From the NCBI RefSeq assembly GCF_032401055.1, contig NZ_CP135529.1, positions 930,001 through 994,000 on the forward strand: a stretch of 64,000 nt of DNA. The letters run 5' to 3'. Source of the DNA: Tardiphaga sp. 709. Its GTDB lineage: Bacteria; Pseudomonadota; Alphaproteobacteria; Rhizobiales; Xanthobacteraceae. A model generated the notes under the pieces. The model was not told the origin of the DNA. It worked only from the letters and a program-made list of their open reading frames with translations, and searched no databases. The translations under genes were made by a program, and so were the position numbers. Positions 9,279 through 17,888 of the stretch are shown piece after piece. The number at the start of each line of letters is the position of its first letter. Position 1 is the stretch's first letter.

Positions 9279-10247
9279 ATGCACCGACGTGACGTTCTGG
9301 CCGCGATGGCATCACTTGGCCTCACAAATGTGATTGGAAGCCGAATAGCGCAGGCTGCCGACGAACCCGCAATCCCCACCATTGCAGGCCCCGATCTCAA
9401 TACAATTCCTCCAAAATTCCGCGCGCCCGCCGGAAGCGTCGATACACATACACACATCTTTGGCCCTGCCGCGGTGTATCCATTCTCGCCCAAGCGCCCC
9501 TACTCGCCGCCTGACGCTCCGCTTGAGATGTTTCGCAAGCTGCATGAAGCGATCGGCGTCGAACGCGCCGTCATCGTCAATGCGACCGTCCATGGGTTTG
9601 ACAACCGCGTGGTGATCGACGCGATCGCGCAGAGCGGCGGCAAGTACAGGGGCGTCGCCAATGTGAACAACAGCATGTCGGAAGCCGATCTCATGGCGCT
9701 CGACAAAGGCGGCATCCGCGCCTGCCGCTTCGCCTTCCTCAAACGACTTGGCGGCGTCGGCGACATGAAGGTCTTCCGTACGCTGGTCGACCGCGTCGCC
9801 GCCATCGGCTGGCATGTGGACATTTATCTCGAAGCCGGCACAGTCCGTGAGTTCGTGCCGATCCTGAAAGCGCTCCCGGTGACTTACGTGATCGATCACA
9901 TGGGGACGATCAGCGCCGCCAAGGGCCTCGACGATCCCGAATTCAAGGCACTGCTCGATCTGCAGGCCAGCGACGATAAGTGCTGGATGAAAATTACAGG
10001 TCTCGAACGCGCCTCGGCTGGCGCAGCGCCATTCCATGACTCCGTGCTGTTCGCGAAGCAGTTGATCGACAATGCGCCGGACCGCGTGTTGTGGGGCACC
10101 GACTGGCCGCATCCGAATGTCAAGATCATGCCCAATGACGGCACGTTGGTGGATCTGATCCCGCTTTACGCGCCGGATCCTGCGGTTCAACGCAAACTGC
10201 TGGTGACCAACCCAGAGAAGCTGTTCAAGTTCGCGCCGGTGACGTAA
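9279..10247 (+). CDS. Amidohydrolase family 2, PDC-hydrolase (LigI)-like, with Tat-like signal
   Basis: TIM-barrel metal-dependent hydrolase related to 2-pyrone-4,6-dicarboxylate lactonase and other amidohydrolase-2 enzymes. The first-strand motif VDTHTHIFGP (about residues 52-61) gives the HxH metal/substrate histidines. VIDHMG (about 207-212) and the C-terminal WGTDWPHPN (about 270-278) carry further family active-site residues. The leader HRRDVLAAMASLGL ending near AQAADEP looks like a twin-arginine signal, suggesting a periplasmic enzyme. A clear AAGGAG precedes the ATG by 7 nt. It is divergent from the two exported PrpD-like enzymes and may share their pathway. LigI activity on PDC itself is not established by the sequence. 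Confidence 0.87.
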   Translation: MHRRDVLAAMASLGLTNVIGSRIAQAADEPAIPTIAGPDLNTIPPKFRAPAGSVDTHTHIFGPAAVYPFSPKRPYSPPDAPLEMFRKLHEAIGVERAVIVNATVHGFDNRVVIDAIAQSGGKYRGVANVNNSMSEADLMALDKGGIRACRFAFLKRLGGVGDMKVFRTLVDRVAAIGWHVDIYLEAGTVREFVPILKALPVTYVIDHMGTISAAKGLDDPEFKALLDLQASDDKCWMKITGLERASAGAAPFHDSVLFAKQLIDNAPDRVLWGTDWPHPNVKIMPNDGTLVDLIPLYAPDPAVQRKLLVTNPEKLFKFAPVT

Positions 10248-10280
10248 CTGCCGCGGCCCATCTGGCGCCGAGATCTGCAG

Positions 10281-10394
10281 CCCTCGTGGTGAGGACGCGC
10301 CCTTTGCACTCGTCTCGAACCATGGGCTTGTTGACACCAACCTTACCGCCGTCCTTCGAAACGTCGCGCAAGAACGCGGTTCCTCAGGATGAGG
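10281..10394. repeat. Degenerate copy of a dispersed Bradyrhizobiaceae-type intergenic repeat
   Basis: Two modules lie between the amidohydrolase and arsC-like genes. The first (10281-10326) runs from CCCTCGTGGTGAGGACGCGC to CGTCTCGAACCATGGGC. The second (10351-10394) runs from GTCCTTCGAAACG to CCTCAGGATGAGG. They resemble a short repeat family I recall as abundant between genes in Bradyrhizobium and Rhodopseudomonas. Only one copy is visible here, so the family assignment rests on recall. The region is otherwise non-coding. Confidence 0.5.
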
Positions 10395-10421
10395 CCGTCG
10401 TTTGATCGGCGAGTTGGATCC

Positions 10422-10766
10422 CTAGAGCAGCCCCAGCACCACATCTGCCGGCCGGCACAATCGCGTGCCCTTCGGCGTCTCGACGATGGGTCGGTTCATC
10501 AGGATCGGATGCGCGATGATCGCGTCGATCAGGGCGTCATCGCCGAGCGCGGGATCAGCAAGCCCAAGCTCGCCATAGACACCTTCCTTCTCGCGCAGCA
10601 GTTCACGAGCGCCGCCTATGGCATTCGCTAACACTTGGAGCCGATCACGATCCAGCGGTGTCTTGAGATAGTCGATTACCACCGGCTCAATCCCACTCTG
10701 CCGGATCATCGCGAGCGTATTGCGCGATGTCCCGCAGGAGGGATTGTGGAAGATGGTGACCGCCAT
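10422..10766 (-). CDS. arsC: ArsC-family arsenate reductase (glutaredoxin-coupled type)
   Basis: Small thioredoxin-fold reductase (114 residues) of the ArsC/Spx/YffB family. The N-terminal FHNPSCGTSRNTLAMI places the catalytic Cys at residue 11 in the CGTSRNT loop typical of true arsenate reductases. The region HPILMNRPIVETPKGTRLCRP (~87-107) carries the arginines conserved in this family. It lies 11 bp downstream of parC on the same strand and has no arsenic-resistance neighbours (no arsR, arsB or acr3). It could therefore be a general-purpose member of the family, not part of an ars operon. Catalytic potential looks intact. Confidence 0.88.
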   Translation of the reverse strand: MAVTIFHNPSCGTSRNTLAMIRQSGIEPVVIDYLKTPLDRDRLQVLANAIGGARELLREKEGVYGELGLADPALGDDALIDAIIAHPILMNRPIVETPKGTRLCRPADVVLGLL

Positions 10767-10777
10767 AACGCGCGAGG

Positions 10778-13036
10778 TTACTCGATCACCCGGCCGAACT
10801 TGTTCGACTTCGGCAGGCCGGTCGCGAGACGGCCAGCGTCCGCACGGTTGCCGCGCCAGTCGGCTAGTTCCTTCCAGGTCAGACGATGCTCGCGGTCGGA
10901 CGAATCCTTCCAGGTCAGGCCTTCCTTGGCCACGAAAGTGGCGACGTCCGACAGGCCTGCGCTGGTGTATTTCTGGAGCCGCACGCCGCGGCCACGCGCC
11001 ATTTCTGGCACCTGCTCGAGCGGGAAGATCACCATCTTGTGGTTGGTGCCGATGACCGCGACCTGATCGCTGCCTTCGCCGACCACCGTCAGCACGCGCG
11101 CCTCGTTGGGCATCTCGACATTCAGCACCTGCTTGCCCTTGCGGGTGGTGCCGACGCAGTCATCCTCATTGACGAGGAAGCCCTGCCCGTCGTGGCTGGC
11201 GATCAGGAACTTGCGGCCGCCCTTATGCACGAACATCGAGACGATGGCGGCGTCGCCTTCCATGTCGATGAACAGGCGGATCGGCTCGCCATGGCCGCGA
11301 CCGCCCGGCAGCTTCGACACGTCGAGCGAATAGAACCGGCCATTGGTGGCCAGCAGCATCAGCTTCGACGTGGTCTCGGCGAAGAACGCCTTGTCGAGCT
11401 TGTCGTCGGTCTTGAAGGTCAGGTTTGAGAGATCTGCGACCTGGCCCTTCAGCGTGCGGACCCAGCCCTTCTCGGAAATCACGACCGTGACGGGCTCGCG
11501 CTCGACCAGTGACTCTTCGAGGGCAGCGAGATCGTGCTCCGGCGCGTCGGCAAACACCGTGCGGCGCTTGCCGAGCGGCGTCTTCGGCCCGAAGATGTCG
11601 CGCACCTTGCGGACCTGCTCGCCGACCTTGGCCCACTGCTCGGTCTCGGACTTCAGGATCGCGTTGATGCCCTTGAGCTCTGCGCGGAGTTCCTTGTCTT
11701 CCTTCTTGATCTCGAACTCTTCGAGCTTGCGCAGGCTGCGCAGCCGCATGTTCAGGATCGACTCGGCCTGCAATTCGGTCAGGCTGAACGCCTTCATCAA
11801 AGCCGGTTTCGGCTCATCCTCGGTGCGGATGATCCTGATCACCTCATCGATGTTGAGATAGGCGATCAGGTAACCGCCGAGCACTTCCAGCCGATGCTCG
11901 ATCTGGTTCTTGCGGAAGTTGGAGCGGCGCAGCAGCACGTCGCGCAGATGGTCGAGCCATTCGCGCAGGCATTCGGCAAGGCCGAGCACCTTGGGGATGC
12001 GCCCCTTCACCAGCACGTTGAGATTCAGCGGAATCTTGCTTTCGAGCTCGGTGAGCTTGAACAGCGACTCCATCACCAGACCGGCATCGACATTGCGTGT
12101 CTTCGGTTCGATGACGACGCGGATGTCCTCGGCAGACTCGTCGCGGATATCGCCGATCAGCGGCAGCTTCTTGTCGTTGAGCAGCTCGGCGATCTTCTCG
12201 ATCAACCGCGACTTCTGCACCAACCATGGAATCTCGGTGACCACGACATTCCAGGCGCCACGGACGCCCTCTTCCACATGCCACTTGGCGCGGGTGCGGA
12301 ACGAGCCGCGCCCGGTCATATAGGCCTCGGCGATGCTTTCCTTGGAATCGACGATGATGCCGCCGGTCGGGAAATCCGGTCCTTTCACCCAGCGCATCAG
12401 CGATTTCGATTTGGCGTCGGGCTTGTCGATCAGATGCAGCGCGGCGTCGCAGAGTTCGGCGACGTTGTGCGGCGGGATCGAGGTGGCCATGCCGACCGCG
12501 ATGCCCTGCGCGCCATTGGCCAACAGGTTCGGGAAACCGCCCGGCAGCACTGCGGGCTCTTTGGTCTGGCCGTCATAATTCGGGCGCAGCTCGACCGCGT
12601 CCTCGTCGATCCCTTCGAGCAGCAACCGCGCCACATCGGTCATGCGGGCTTCGGTGTAACGATAGGCCGCAGCACTATCGCCGTCGATATTGCCGAAATT
12701 GCCCTGGCCGTCGACCAGCGGATAGCGTGACGAGAAATCCTGCGCGAGGCGCACCAGCGCGTCATAGATCGACTGGTCACCATGCGGATGGAACGAGCCC
12801 ATCACGTCGCCGACGATCTTGGCGGACTTCTTGAACGGCGTGCCCGGATCGAGCCGCAGCAGGCGCATGCCATAGAGGATGCGGCGGTGAACCGGCTTCA
12901 AACCGTCCCGCGCATCCGGCAGCGCCCGGTGCATGATCGTGGACAGCGCGTAAGCAAGATAGCGCTCCTCGAGCGCGTCCCGCAGCTGCACTTCGTGAAT
13001 TTCAGCCGGCTCCGGCGGAATCAGTCTTTTTCCCAT
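10778..13036 (-). CDS. parC: DNA topoisomerase IV subunit A
   Basis: Type IIA topoisomerase DNA-cleavage subunit, which with ParE decatenates daughter chromosomes. Length (752) matches alphaproteobacterial ParC. The N-terminal [20 protein letters not shown] and the breakage-reunion domain (about 30-490) are clear. The catalytic tyrosine lies in [11 protein letters not shown] (about residue 128). The C-terminal beta-pinwheel repeats (about 500-740) are ParC-like and lack a clear GyrA box. Immediately followed by the arsC-like gene. ATG at 13036 fits the conserved N-terminus [19 protein letters not shown]. Confidence 0.95.
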   Translation of the reverse strand: MGKRLIPPEPAEIHEVQLRDALEERYLAYALSTIMHRALPDARDGLKPVHRRILYGMRLLRLDPGTPFKKSAKIVGDVMGSFHPHGDQSIYDALVRLAQDFSSRYPLVDGQGNFGNIDGDSAAAYRYTEARMTDVARLLLEGIDEDAVELRPNYDGQTKEPAVLPGGFPNLLANGAQGIAVGMATSIPPHNVAELCDAALHLIDKPDAKSKSLMRWVKGPDFPTGGIIVDSKESIAEAYMTGRGSFRTRAKWHVEEGVRGAWNVVVTEIPWLVQKSRLIEKIAELLNDKKLPLIGDIRDESAEDIRVVIEPKTRNVDAGLVMESLFKLTELESKIPLNLNVLVKGRIPKVLGLAECLREWLDHLRDVLLRRSNFRKNQIEHRLEVLGGYLIAYLNIDEVIRIIRTEDEPKPALMKAFSLTELQAESILNMRLRSLRKLEEFEIKKEDKELRAELKGINAILKSETEQWAKVGEQVRKVRDIFGPKTPLGKRRTVFADAPEHDLAALEESLVEREPVTVVISEKGWVRTLKGQVADLSNLTFKTDDKLDKAFFAETTSKLMLLATNGRFYSLDVSKLPGGRGHGEPIRLFIDMEGDAAIVSMFVHKGGRKFLIASHDGQGFLVNEDDCVGTTRKGKQVLNVEMPNEARVLTVVGEGSDQVAVIGTNHKMVIFPLEQVPEMARGRGVRLQKYTSAGLSDVATFVAKEGLTWKDSSDREHRLTWKELADWRGNRADAGRLATGLPKSNKFGRVIE

Positions 13037-13215
13037 GGCGAGGGGTTAGCGCCTCCCAGCGAATCGGGCAAGAAATGAATCTTGCGCCACCGATCAAGTT
13101 CCATCGATATCGGGGCGTCCTCCCGTAAATAGGGGCCGCCCACGTCGCTCCTACAACCATCAGGCGTCTGATAGATGGCGGTTCCAGGCTCAGCCTGGAC
13201 GCCATCTTCCCGCGG

Positions 13216-13518
13216 CTATTTGGATTTCTGGATGGAGGTCACGACGATCTGACCATCGACGCGACCGGCATCGAACTTCACCTTGTCGCCCACCTTGACC
13301 GATTTCAGCATCGCCCGGTCCTTGACGCGAAACACCATGGTCATGCCCTCGTCCATATCGAGGCTCTTGATTGGACCGTGCTTCAGCGTGATCTTGCCCG
13401 CTGCTTCATCGATTTTCTTCACTTCCCCGCGCGCGGCAGCATCCTGCGCGGCCGCCACGACGCCGAACATTGAGAGCGCGACAAAGGCTACGAGCGCCAC
13501 AAATCCATTGGTCTTCAT
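13216..13518 (-). CDS. CusF-like periplasmic copper-binding protein
   Basis: Small secreted protein of about 100 residues: a Sec signal (MKTNGFVALVAFVALSMFGVVAAAQ), then an OB-fold domain resembling CusF/DUF1344-type copper chaperones. GPIKSLDMDEGMTMVFRVKD (about 45-64) carries a Met-rich metal site (MDEGMTM), as in CusF where Met and His bind Cu(I). Last gene of the copper operon. The longer frame from 13554 adds 12 residues without a ribosome site. AAAGGA lies 7 nt before ATG 13518, with a second ATG immediately upstream at 13521 as an alternative. Confidence 0.85.
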   Translation of the reverse strand: MKTNGFVALVAFVALSMFGVVAAAQDAAARGEVKKIDEAAGKITLKHGPIKSLDMDEGMTMVFRVKDRAMLKSVKVGDKVKFDAGRVDGQIVVTSIQKSK

Positions 13519-13558
13519 CATGCATTCCTTTGCTTGAGATTGAGCTGTTTGCATCGAG

Positions 13559-14020
13559 CTATTTCACGATGACTTTGCCAGTCATGCCCAATTCACGATG
13601 CGTCGGGATCAGGCACGAATATTCGAACGTTCCTGCCTTCGAGAACTTCCACAGGATTTCCCCGGACTTCTTGGCCGCAAGACGCAAGCCGTTGGGCTCG
13701 TCATGCTCCATATCGGGGTTTTTCTTCATCGCTTCGCCGTGCTTCAGATTCTCTGCCGTGGTCGCCAGCAGGAATTCATGTGCTTCAGTCCCCGCGTTAC
13801 GGATCACGAAGCGAATCTGCTCGCCGCGCTTGACCTCAATGACCGCAGGCGAATAATCCATCTCATTCATGCTGACGACGATCTCGCGCGCCGGCTTCTT
13901 GGGATCGCCCGGTTCGCCTGCCGAATATCCTCCGTGCTTGTCGTGGGCCACAGCAGCGGCCGAGTAAGCCATCGCGGCCAGCATGAGGCTGCCGCCAATG
14001 TATTTCCGGGTCTTGTTCAT
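13559..14020 (-). CDS. Cupredoxin (CopI/plastocyanin-like), periplasmic
   Basis: Blue-copper-fold protein of 153 residues with a cleavable signal (KYIGGSLMLAAMAYSAAAVAHD). Type-1 copper ligands are visible: His in GTEAHEFLL, then Cys, His and Met in EYSCLIPTHRELGMTG at the C-terminus, the CX(n)HX(n)M arrangement of cupredoxins. Relatives in copper-resistance operons (CopI type) contribute to tolerance in the periplasm. Lies between the multicopper oxidase and the CusF-like gene. ATG 14020 is preferred over ATG 14032 because GGAAA is well spaced in front of it and the signal then starts with a positive n-region (MNKTRK). Confidence 0.88.
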   Translation of the reverse strand: MNKTRKYIGGSLMLAAMAYSAAAVAHDKHGGYSAGEPGDPKKPAREIVVSMNEMDYSPAVIEVKRGEQIRFVIRNAGTEAHEFLLATTAENLKHGEAMKKNPDMEHDEPNGLRLAAKKSGEILWKFSKAGTFEYSCLIPTHRELGMTGKVIVK

Positions 14021-14072
14021 TTCAGTTTCCATGTTGCTTGTTGTCTGTGATGACGATGTGTAGTTCAGTCCC

Positions 14073-15458
14073 TTACATTCCCTTCATTTTCATGCCCTTC
14101 TTCATGTCCATCGGCTTCGTTCCCTGACCTTTGATGGGCTTGTCCTTCACGCCCGTCTGTCGTGGAGCTTCGCTCTGCGGCGCCTCTATCTCATAGGCCA
14201 CCGTGCCCTTCGGGAAATCGTAACGACCGGGATCGCGGTAATCGTCGCGCGCGAGCCCTTCCCGCACCTTCATGATGCTGAACATGCCGCCCATCTCGAT
14301 CGGCCCGAACTGTCCTGAGCCCGTCATCATCGGCAGCGTGTTGTCCGGCGCCGGCATCTCCATCTCGCCCATGGCGCCGCCGGTGGATCCCATCACCATC
14401 GCATCCGGTGCGAGCTTGCCGACAGCCTTCGCCAGATCCTTTTTGGAGACGCCGATCAGGTTTCTGACGTCGTGCCCCATCGCATTCATGGTGTGATGCG
14501 ACTTGTGGCAGTGGAACGCCCAATCGCCGGGATTGTCGGCGACGAAATCGAATGCGCGGATCGCGCCCACCGGCACGTCAGTGGTGACTTCCGGCCATTG
14601 CGCGCTGTCAGGCACCCATCCGCCATCCGTGCAACTGACCGCAAACTTGTGGCCGTGCAGATGGATCGGATGATTGGTCATCGTGAGATTGCCGACCCGT
14701 ATCCGCACGTGATCGCCAAGACGAACCGGCAACGGATCGATGCCGGGAAAGACGCGGCTGTTCCACGCCCACATATTGAAGTCGGTCATCTCGTTGACCT
14801 TCGGCAGATAGGTGCCGGGATCGATGAGATAGCTGCTCATGATGAAGACGAAATCGCGATCGACGGGCCGGAAGCTGTTGTCGCGGGGATGCACGACCAT
14901 CATCCCCATCATACCCATCGCCATCTGGACCATCTCGTCCGAATGCGGGTGATACATGAACGTACCACTGTGCTTCATCTCGAATTCGTAGACGAAGGTC
15001 TTGCCGGGCTTGATATGCGGCTGGCTCAGACCGCCGACGCCGTCCATGCCACTCGGCAGGATCACGCCGTGCCAATGCACGGTGGTGTGCTCCGGCAGTT
15101 TGTTGGTAACGAAGATGCGAACCTTGTCGCCTTCGACAGTTTCGATCGTCGGCCCCGGCGACTGCCCGTTGTAGCCCCAGAGATAGGCTTTCATCCCGTC
15201 CGCAAATTCGCGCTCGACGGGCTCGGCGACGAGATGGAATTCCTTCCAGTCGCCATTCATACGCCACGGCAATGTCCAGCCGTTGAGCGTAACCACCGGA
15301 TTGTAGTCGGGCCCGCTCGACGGATGCAGCGGTGGCTGCATTGTTACTTTGTCCATCGTGGGCGCTTCGGGAATATTCGCCGCCTGGACGCGGCCGGTGA
15401 CCGCAGCAGCGCTAGCGAGCGCTGTGGCGGTGCCGAGAAAATTTCGTCGGGACAACAT
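14073..15458 (-). CDS. Multicopper oxidase with Tat signal (CopA/CueO-like)
   Basis: Periplasmic multicopper oxidase, probably oxidising Cu(I) to less toxic Cu(II). Tat motif LSRRNFLGTATALASAAAVT at the N-terminus. All four copper motifs are present: HWHGVILP, FMYHPHSDE, HPIHLHGHKF, and HCHKSHHTMNAM, which carries the type-1 Cys/His/Met set and trinuclear-site histidines. Met-rich stretches (QMAMGMMGMM; C-terminal MKKGMKMKGM) are typical of copper-tolerance oxidases. The frame is open to 15605 inside the TolC-type gene. ATG 15458 is chosen because GGAG lies 6 nt upstream and the Tat signal then starts normally. 461 residues. Confidence 0.93.
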   Translation of the reverse strand: MLSRRNFLGTATALASAAAVTGRVQAANIPEAPTMDKVTMQPPLHPSSGPDYNPVVTLNGWTLPWRMNGDWKEFHLVAEPVEREFADGMKAYLWGYNGQSPGPTIETVEGDKVRIFVTNKLPEHTTVHWHGVILPSGMDGVGGLSQPHIKPGKTFVYEFEMKHSGTFMYHPHSDEMVQMAMGMMGMMVVHPRDNSFRPVDRDFVFIMSSYLIDPGTYLPKVNEMTDFNMWAWNSRVFPGIDPLPVRLGDHVRIRVGNLTMTNHPIHLHGHKFAVSCTDGGWVPDSAQWPEVTTDVPVGAIRAFDFVADNPGDWAFHCHKSHHTMNAMGHDVRNLIGVSKKDLAKAVGKLAPDAMVMGSTGGAMGEMEMPAPDNTLPMMTGSGQFGPIEMGGMFSIMKVREGLARDDYRDPGRYDFPKGTVAYEIEAPQSEAPRQTGVKDKPIKGQGTKPMDMKKGMKMKGM

Positions 15459-15471
15459 GGTTTTCTCCATT

Positions 15472-16938
15472 TCAGTGCCCTCCTCCACTGGACGCCTGCG
15501 CGGCCGTCGCGGATCTTGTTTCGGATGATGGTTCGCCGCGGCCACCACCATTGATCGCGCTTTGCAGTTCGGACTGCGCGAGCCAGAAATTGCGCTTGGC
15601 TTCAATGGCGGCGCGCAGCGCCGCGATGCGTTGGCGGGCCTCGGTCAGCAGCGCGAATACATCGACCTGCATGCTGCTGAAGCGCAGTTGCATCTCGTCC
15701 GAGATGATCTTGCGCAGCGGCAGTACCTCGCGCTGGTAGTGACCGGCGATATCGTAGGTCGAGCGATAGACCCTGAAGGCATCGCGCGCTTCCGAGCGGA
15801 TATTCACGGCCTTCTCGGTCAACAGGTTGAAGGCCTGATTGTAGGTCTCTGCCGCCTGTCGAACGCGCACTTCACCACCGTCAAAGATCGGAATCTGAAA
15901 TTGCACGTCGAAGCCGCGTTCGCGGAACGGCGCCCCCTCCGGATCGCGCGTCCTGCGGTCGATACCGGCGACGTCGAGCAACGTCACGAACCGGCTTGCT
16001 TCAGTGAGGTTCAGCGACTTGGCGAGAGCGGCGAGTTCAATGCGGGCGATCTGCAGGTCAATGCGGTGTGCAACGGCATCGACCTCGATGCGCGGCAACG
16101 ACAGCGGCTGGCGCGGCAGCACTGGAAGCCTCTGCGGCAGCCTGATGCCGATGTCGGTGTCCCAGAGTCCGAGCAGACGGATCAAACGCTCGAGCGAACT
16201 CGTGGCCTCCTGGCGGAGCGTTGCGAGATCGGCGGTCGTCTCCGCGTAGAATACCTGCTCGCGGGCTTGATCGAGCTTGTTCAGCGACCCGGTCTCGCCC
16301 AGCTTCTGCGCGAGTTGCGCCGTGGCTTCCGCCGTCGACTTGGCGTCCGTCAGCAGGCCGACAAGTTCGTTGGCAGCGACGGCGCGGTAGTAGGCGCGCC
16401 GCACGTCAGCGGCGAGCCGCAACGTCTCTTCTGCGGCGCGCAATTGCGCCTTCTGGAATCGCCGACGGGCGATCTCGGAGCGGAACGGCAGTGTCGCCAG
16501 CGCGAGAATATCGCCGACGACCTGTCGCTCGATTTCCAGTGCTCCATTTCCGGAAATGCGCGAGATCGAGAATGTCGGATTGGGCGGCAGGCTGTCGCCG
16601 ACGAGATCCGTTTCCGCGAGGGCCAATTCATTATACGCAGCTTGCAGGCCGCGATTGCTGAGCAGCGCGATCTGGACCGCGTTATCGACTGTCAACGATC
16701 GCCGCAGCAGGGCTTTGACGGTCGCATCGGCACGTTGTGCGTCATCGGGCGTCCGGATCGCAATCACGTCCTTGTTGATGGTTTCGCTTGCGACCCCCGC
16801 GACGACGCCCATACCGCGGTCCAGCGAGAACGACGCGCATCCCGCCAGCAGCAGCGTAGACAGCAGCGTGATGCCAGCGGCAGGCCTTGAGCTAAATGGG
16901 AGCACAAGCGGAAGCGACTTGTGATGCTTGTTGAACAT
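15472..16938 (-). CDS. TolC-family outer-membrane factor, lipoprotein type
   Basis: Outer-membrane channel subunit of the OEP (TolC/CusC/OprM) family, 488 residues. The leader ends in the lipobox LLLAGC (Cys at about residue 34), so it is probably lipid-anchored. Two OEP repeats of long coiled helices follow (roughly 75-275 and 290-475), with NRGLQAAYNELALAETDLVG and the second-repeat counterpart rich in Ala/Glu/Arg. AGGAG is 6 nt before ATG. It sits in the copper operon with no RND permease or adaptor gene beside it. It may serve Cu export with partners elsewhere, or act with the periplasmic oxidase and cupredoxin. The first idea is inference from CusC. Confidence 0.9.
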   Translation of the reverse strand: MFNKHHKSLPLVLPFSSRPAAGITLLSTLLLAGCASFSLDRGMGVVAGVASETINKDVIAIRTPDDAQRADATVKALLRRSLTVDNAVQIALLSNRGLQAAYNELALAETDLVGDSLPPNPTFSISRISGNGALEIERQVVGDILALATLPFRSEIARRRFQKAQLRAAEETLRLAADVRRAYYRAVAANELVGLLTDAKSTAEATAQLAQKLGETGSLNKLDQAREQVFYAETTADLATLRQEATSSLERLIRLLGLWDTDIGIRLPQRLPVLPRQPLSLPRIEVDAVAHRIDLQIARIELAALAKSLNLTEASRFVTLLDVAGIDRRTRDPEGAPFRERGFDVQFQIPIFDGGEVRVRQAAETYNQAFNLLTEKAVNIRSEARDAFRVYRSTYDIAGHYQREVLPLRKIISDEMQLRFSSMQVDVFALLTEARQRIAALRAAIEAKRNFWLAQSELQSAINGGGRGEPSSETRSATAAQASSGGGH

Positions 16939-16947
16939 CGCGTGCTC

Positions 16948-17241
16948 CTACCGGCCAGATTTCGGCACAGGAGCGACGCGGTCGTTCTGCTCGCGCCATG
17001 ACGACGGGGCAACCGGCCGAAGGCTGCTGTAAGGAGCCACGATCGAGCGATAGCCGACGCCAGCGACCCTGGCGCCGGGATCTGCCGGATCGGCGCCAGC
17101 CAACGGCACGGTCGTTGGCATGCAACCACCGAGCGCCATACTGGCAGCGGTCGTCGCTGCAAGAATTCCTAATCTGATATCGAATAGCTTCCCGGCCACC
17201 GAACAAACGGCGGCGAGCTTCGCCCCAAGCTGCGCAAGCAT
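16948..17241 (-). CDS. Small lipoprotein of copper operon, function unknown
   Basis: 97 residues from ATG 17241 (AAGGAA 7 nt upstream). A hydrophobic segment ends at LGGC, a plausible lipobox (Cys about residue 40), though the stretch before it is longer than usual. The mature part is short, proline-rich and mostly disordered-looking: GADPADPGARVAGVGYRS then PYSSLRPVAPSSWREQNDRV. I recall similar small proteins beside multicopper oxidase and TolC genes in related bacteria, but know no assigned function. Ends 9 bp before the TolC-type start, so it is surely co-transcribed. No metal-binding motif is evident in the mature part. Confidence 0.75.
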   Translation of the reverse strand: MLAQLGAKLAAVCSVAGKLFDIRLGILAATTAASMALGGCMPTTVPLAGADPADPGARVAGVGYRSIVAPYSSLRPVAPSSWREQNDRVAPVPKSGR

Positions 17242-17318
17242 GTTGTTTTCCTTACATGACGATGAATCACAGGTGCGCATGCCCTTAACGGGCGCGGCAA
17301 CGCGTCGATACGATCAGG

Positions 17319-17807
17319 TCAGGAAATGGGAGGGCGGTAGAGCCGGACGGGCGCGCTGTCGGTGACCGCGCGGTGGCCCTCGGTGACACGAAGAACCTTC
17401 GGCATCGACGGGGTCACGACGTCAGCCAGCACTGCCGGCAGCGCGGAAATACACATCAGGCCGCAGCATGGACCGTTCGGTGAATGCGGGACCTTGTGCG
17501 AACCGGAAGCATCGTCGATCGCTGCCAATGCGTGGTCGCCATCAGCGTGTGCGGCTGATGAGTGTGCCGCTGATGCGTGCGCGACAGAATGATCGTGCGC
17601 GTGATCATCCCCATGCATGTGCGCCGACGTGCTGCTGTTCACATGAACCATGCCGGTCATATGACTTTCACCGGTCAGACACGGCGCGACCGGGTGCTGC
17701 CCCGGCAAGGCAAAGGAGATCGTCGGCGCCAGCACGCACAACAAATAGGTCAGGGCGACAAACCACCCTGCTCTCAGCCGCTGCACTCTGGTCAGACGAA
17801 CCAGCAT
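17319..17807 (-). CDS. His-rich DUF2946-like secreted protein, first gene of copper operon
   Basis: About 162 residues. One N-terminal hydrophobic segment (GWFVALTYLLCVLAPTISFA) acts as signal or anchor. A His/Ala/Asp-rich central stretch (about 60-100, with HMHGDDHAHDHS) follows, then a conserved-looking CCGLMC motif and a second hydrophobic patch. This resembles DUF2946-type proteins found with copper genes. The histidines and cysteines suggest metal binding in the periplasm, perhaps copper capture or sensing. ATG 17807 is chosen over TTG 17831, and either is possible. It lies about 80 bp after recO on the same strand, leaving room for the operon promoter. Confidence 0.72.
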   Translation of the reverse strand: MLVRLTRVQRLRAGWFVALTYLLCVLAPTISFALPGQHPVAPCLTGESHMTGMVHVNSSTSAHMHGDDHAHDHSVAHASAAHSSAAHADGDHALAAIDDASGSHKVPHSPNGPCCGLMCISALPAVLADVVTPSMPKVLRVTEGHRAVTDSAPVRLYRPPIS

Positions 17808-17888
17808 CTGGACGCGATATCTTCCTATCAACCAGTCAACGCGCGGAACATAGACGCGAATCCGGCATTCGCCAATGTCGAACTTGCC

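Noticed and set aside
11534-12730. 398-residue open frame on the plus strand
   Set aside because: Antisense to parC, whose family motifs are unmistakable; composition is typical of a shadow frame.
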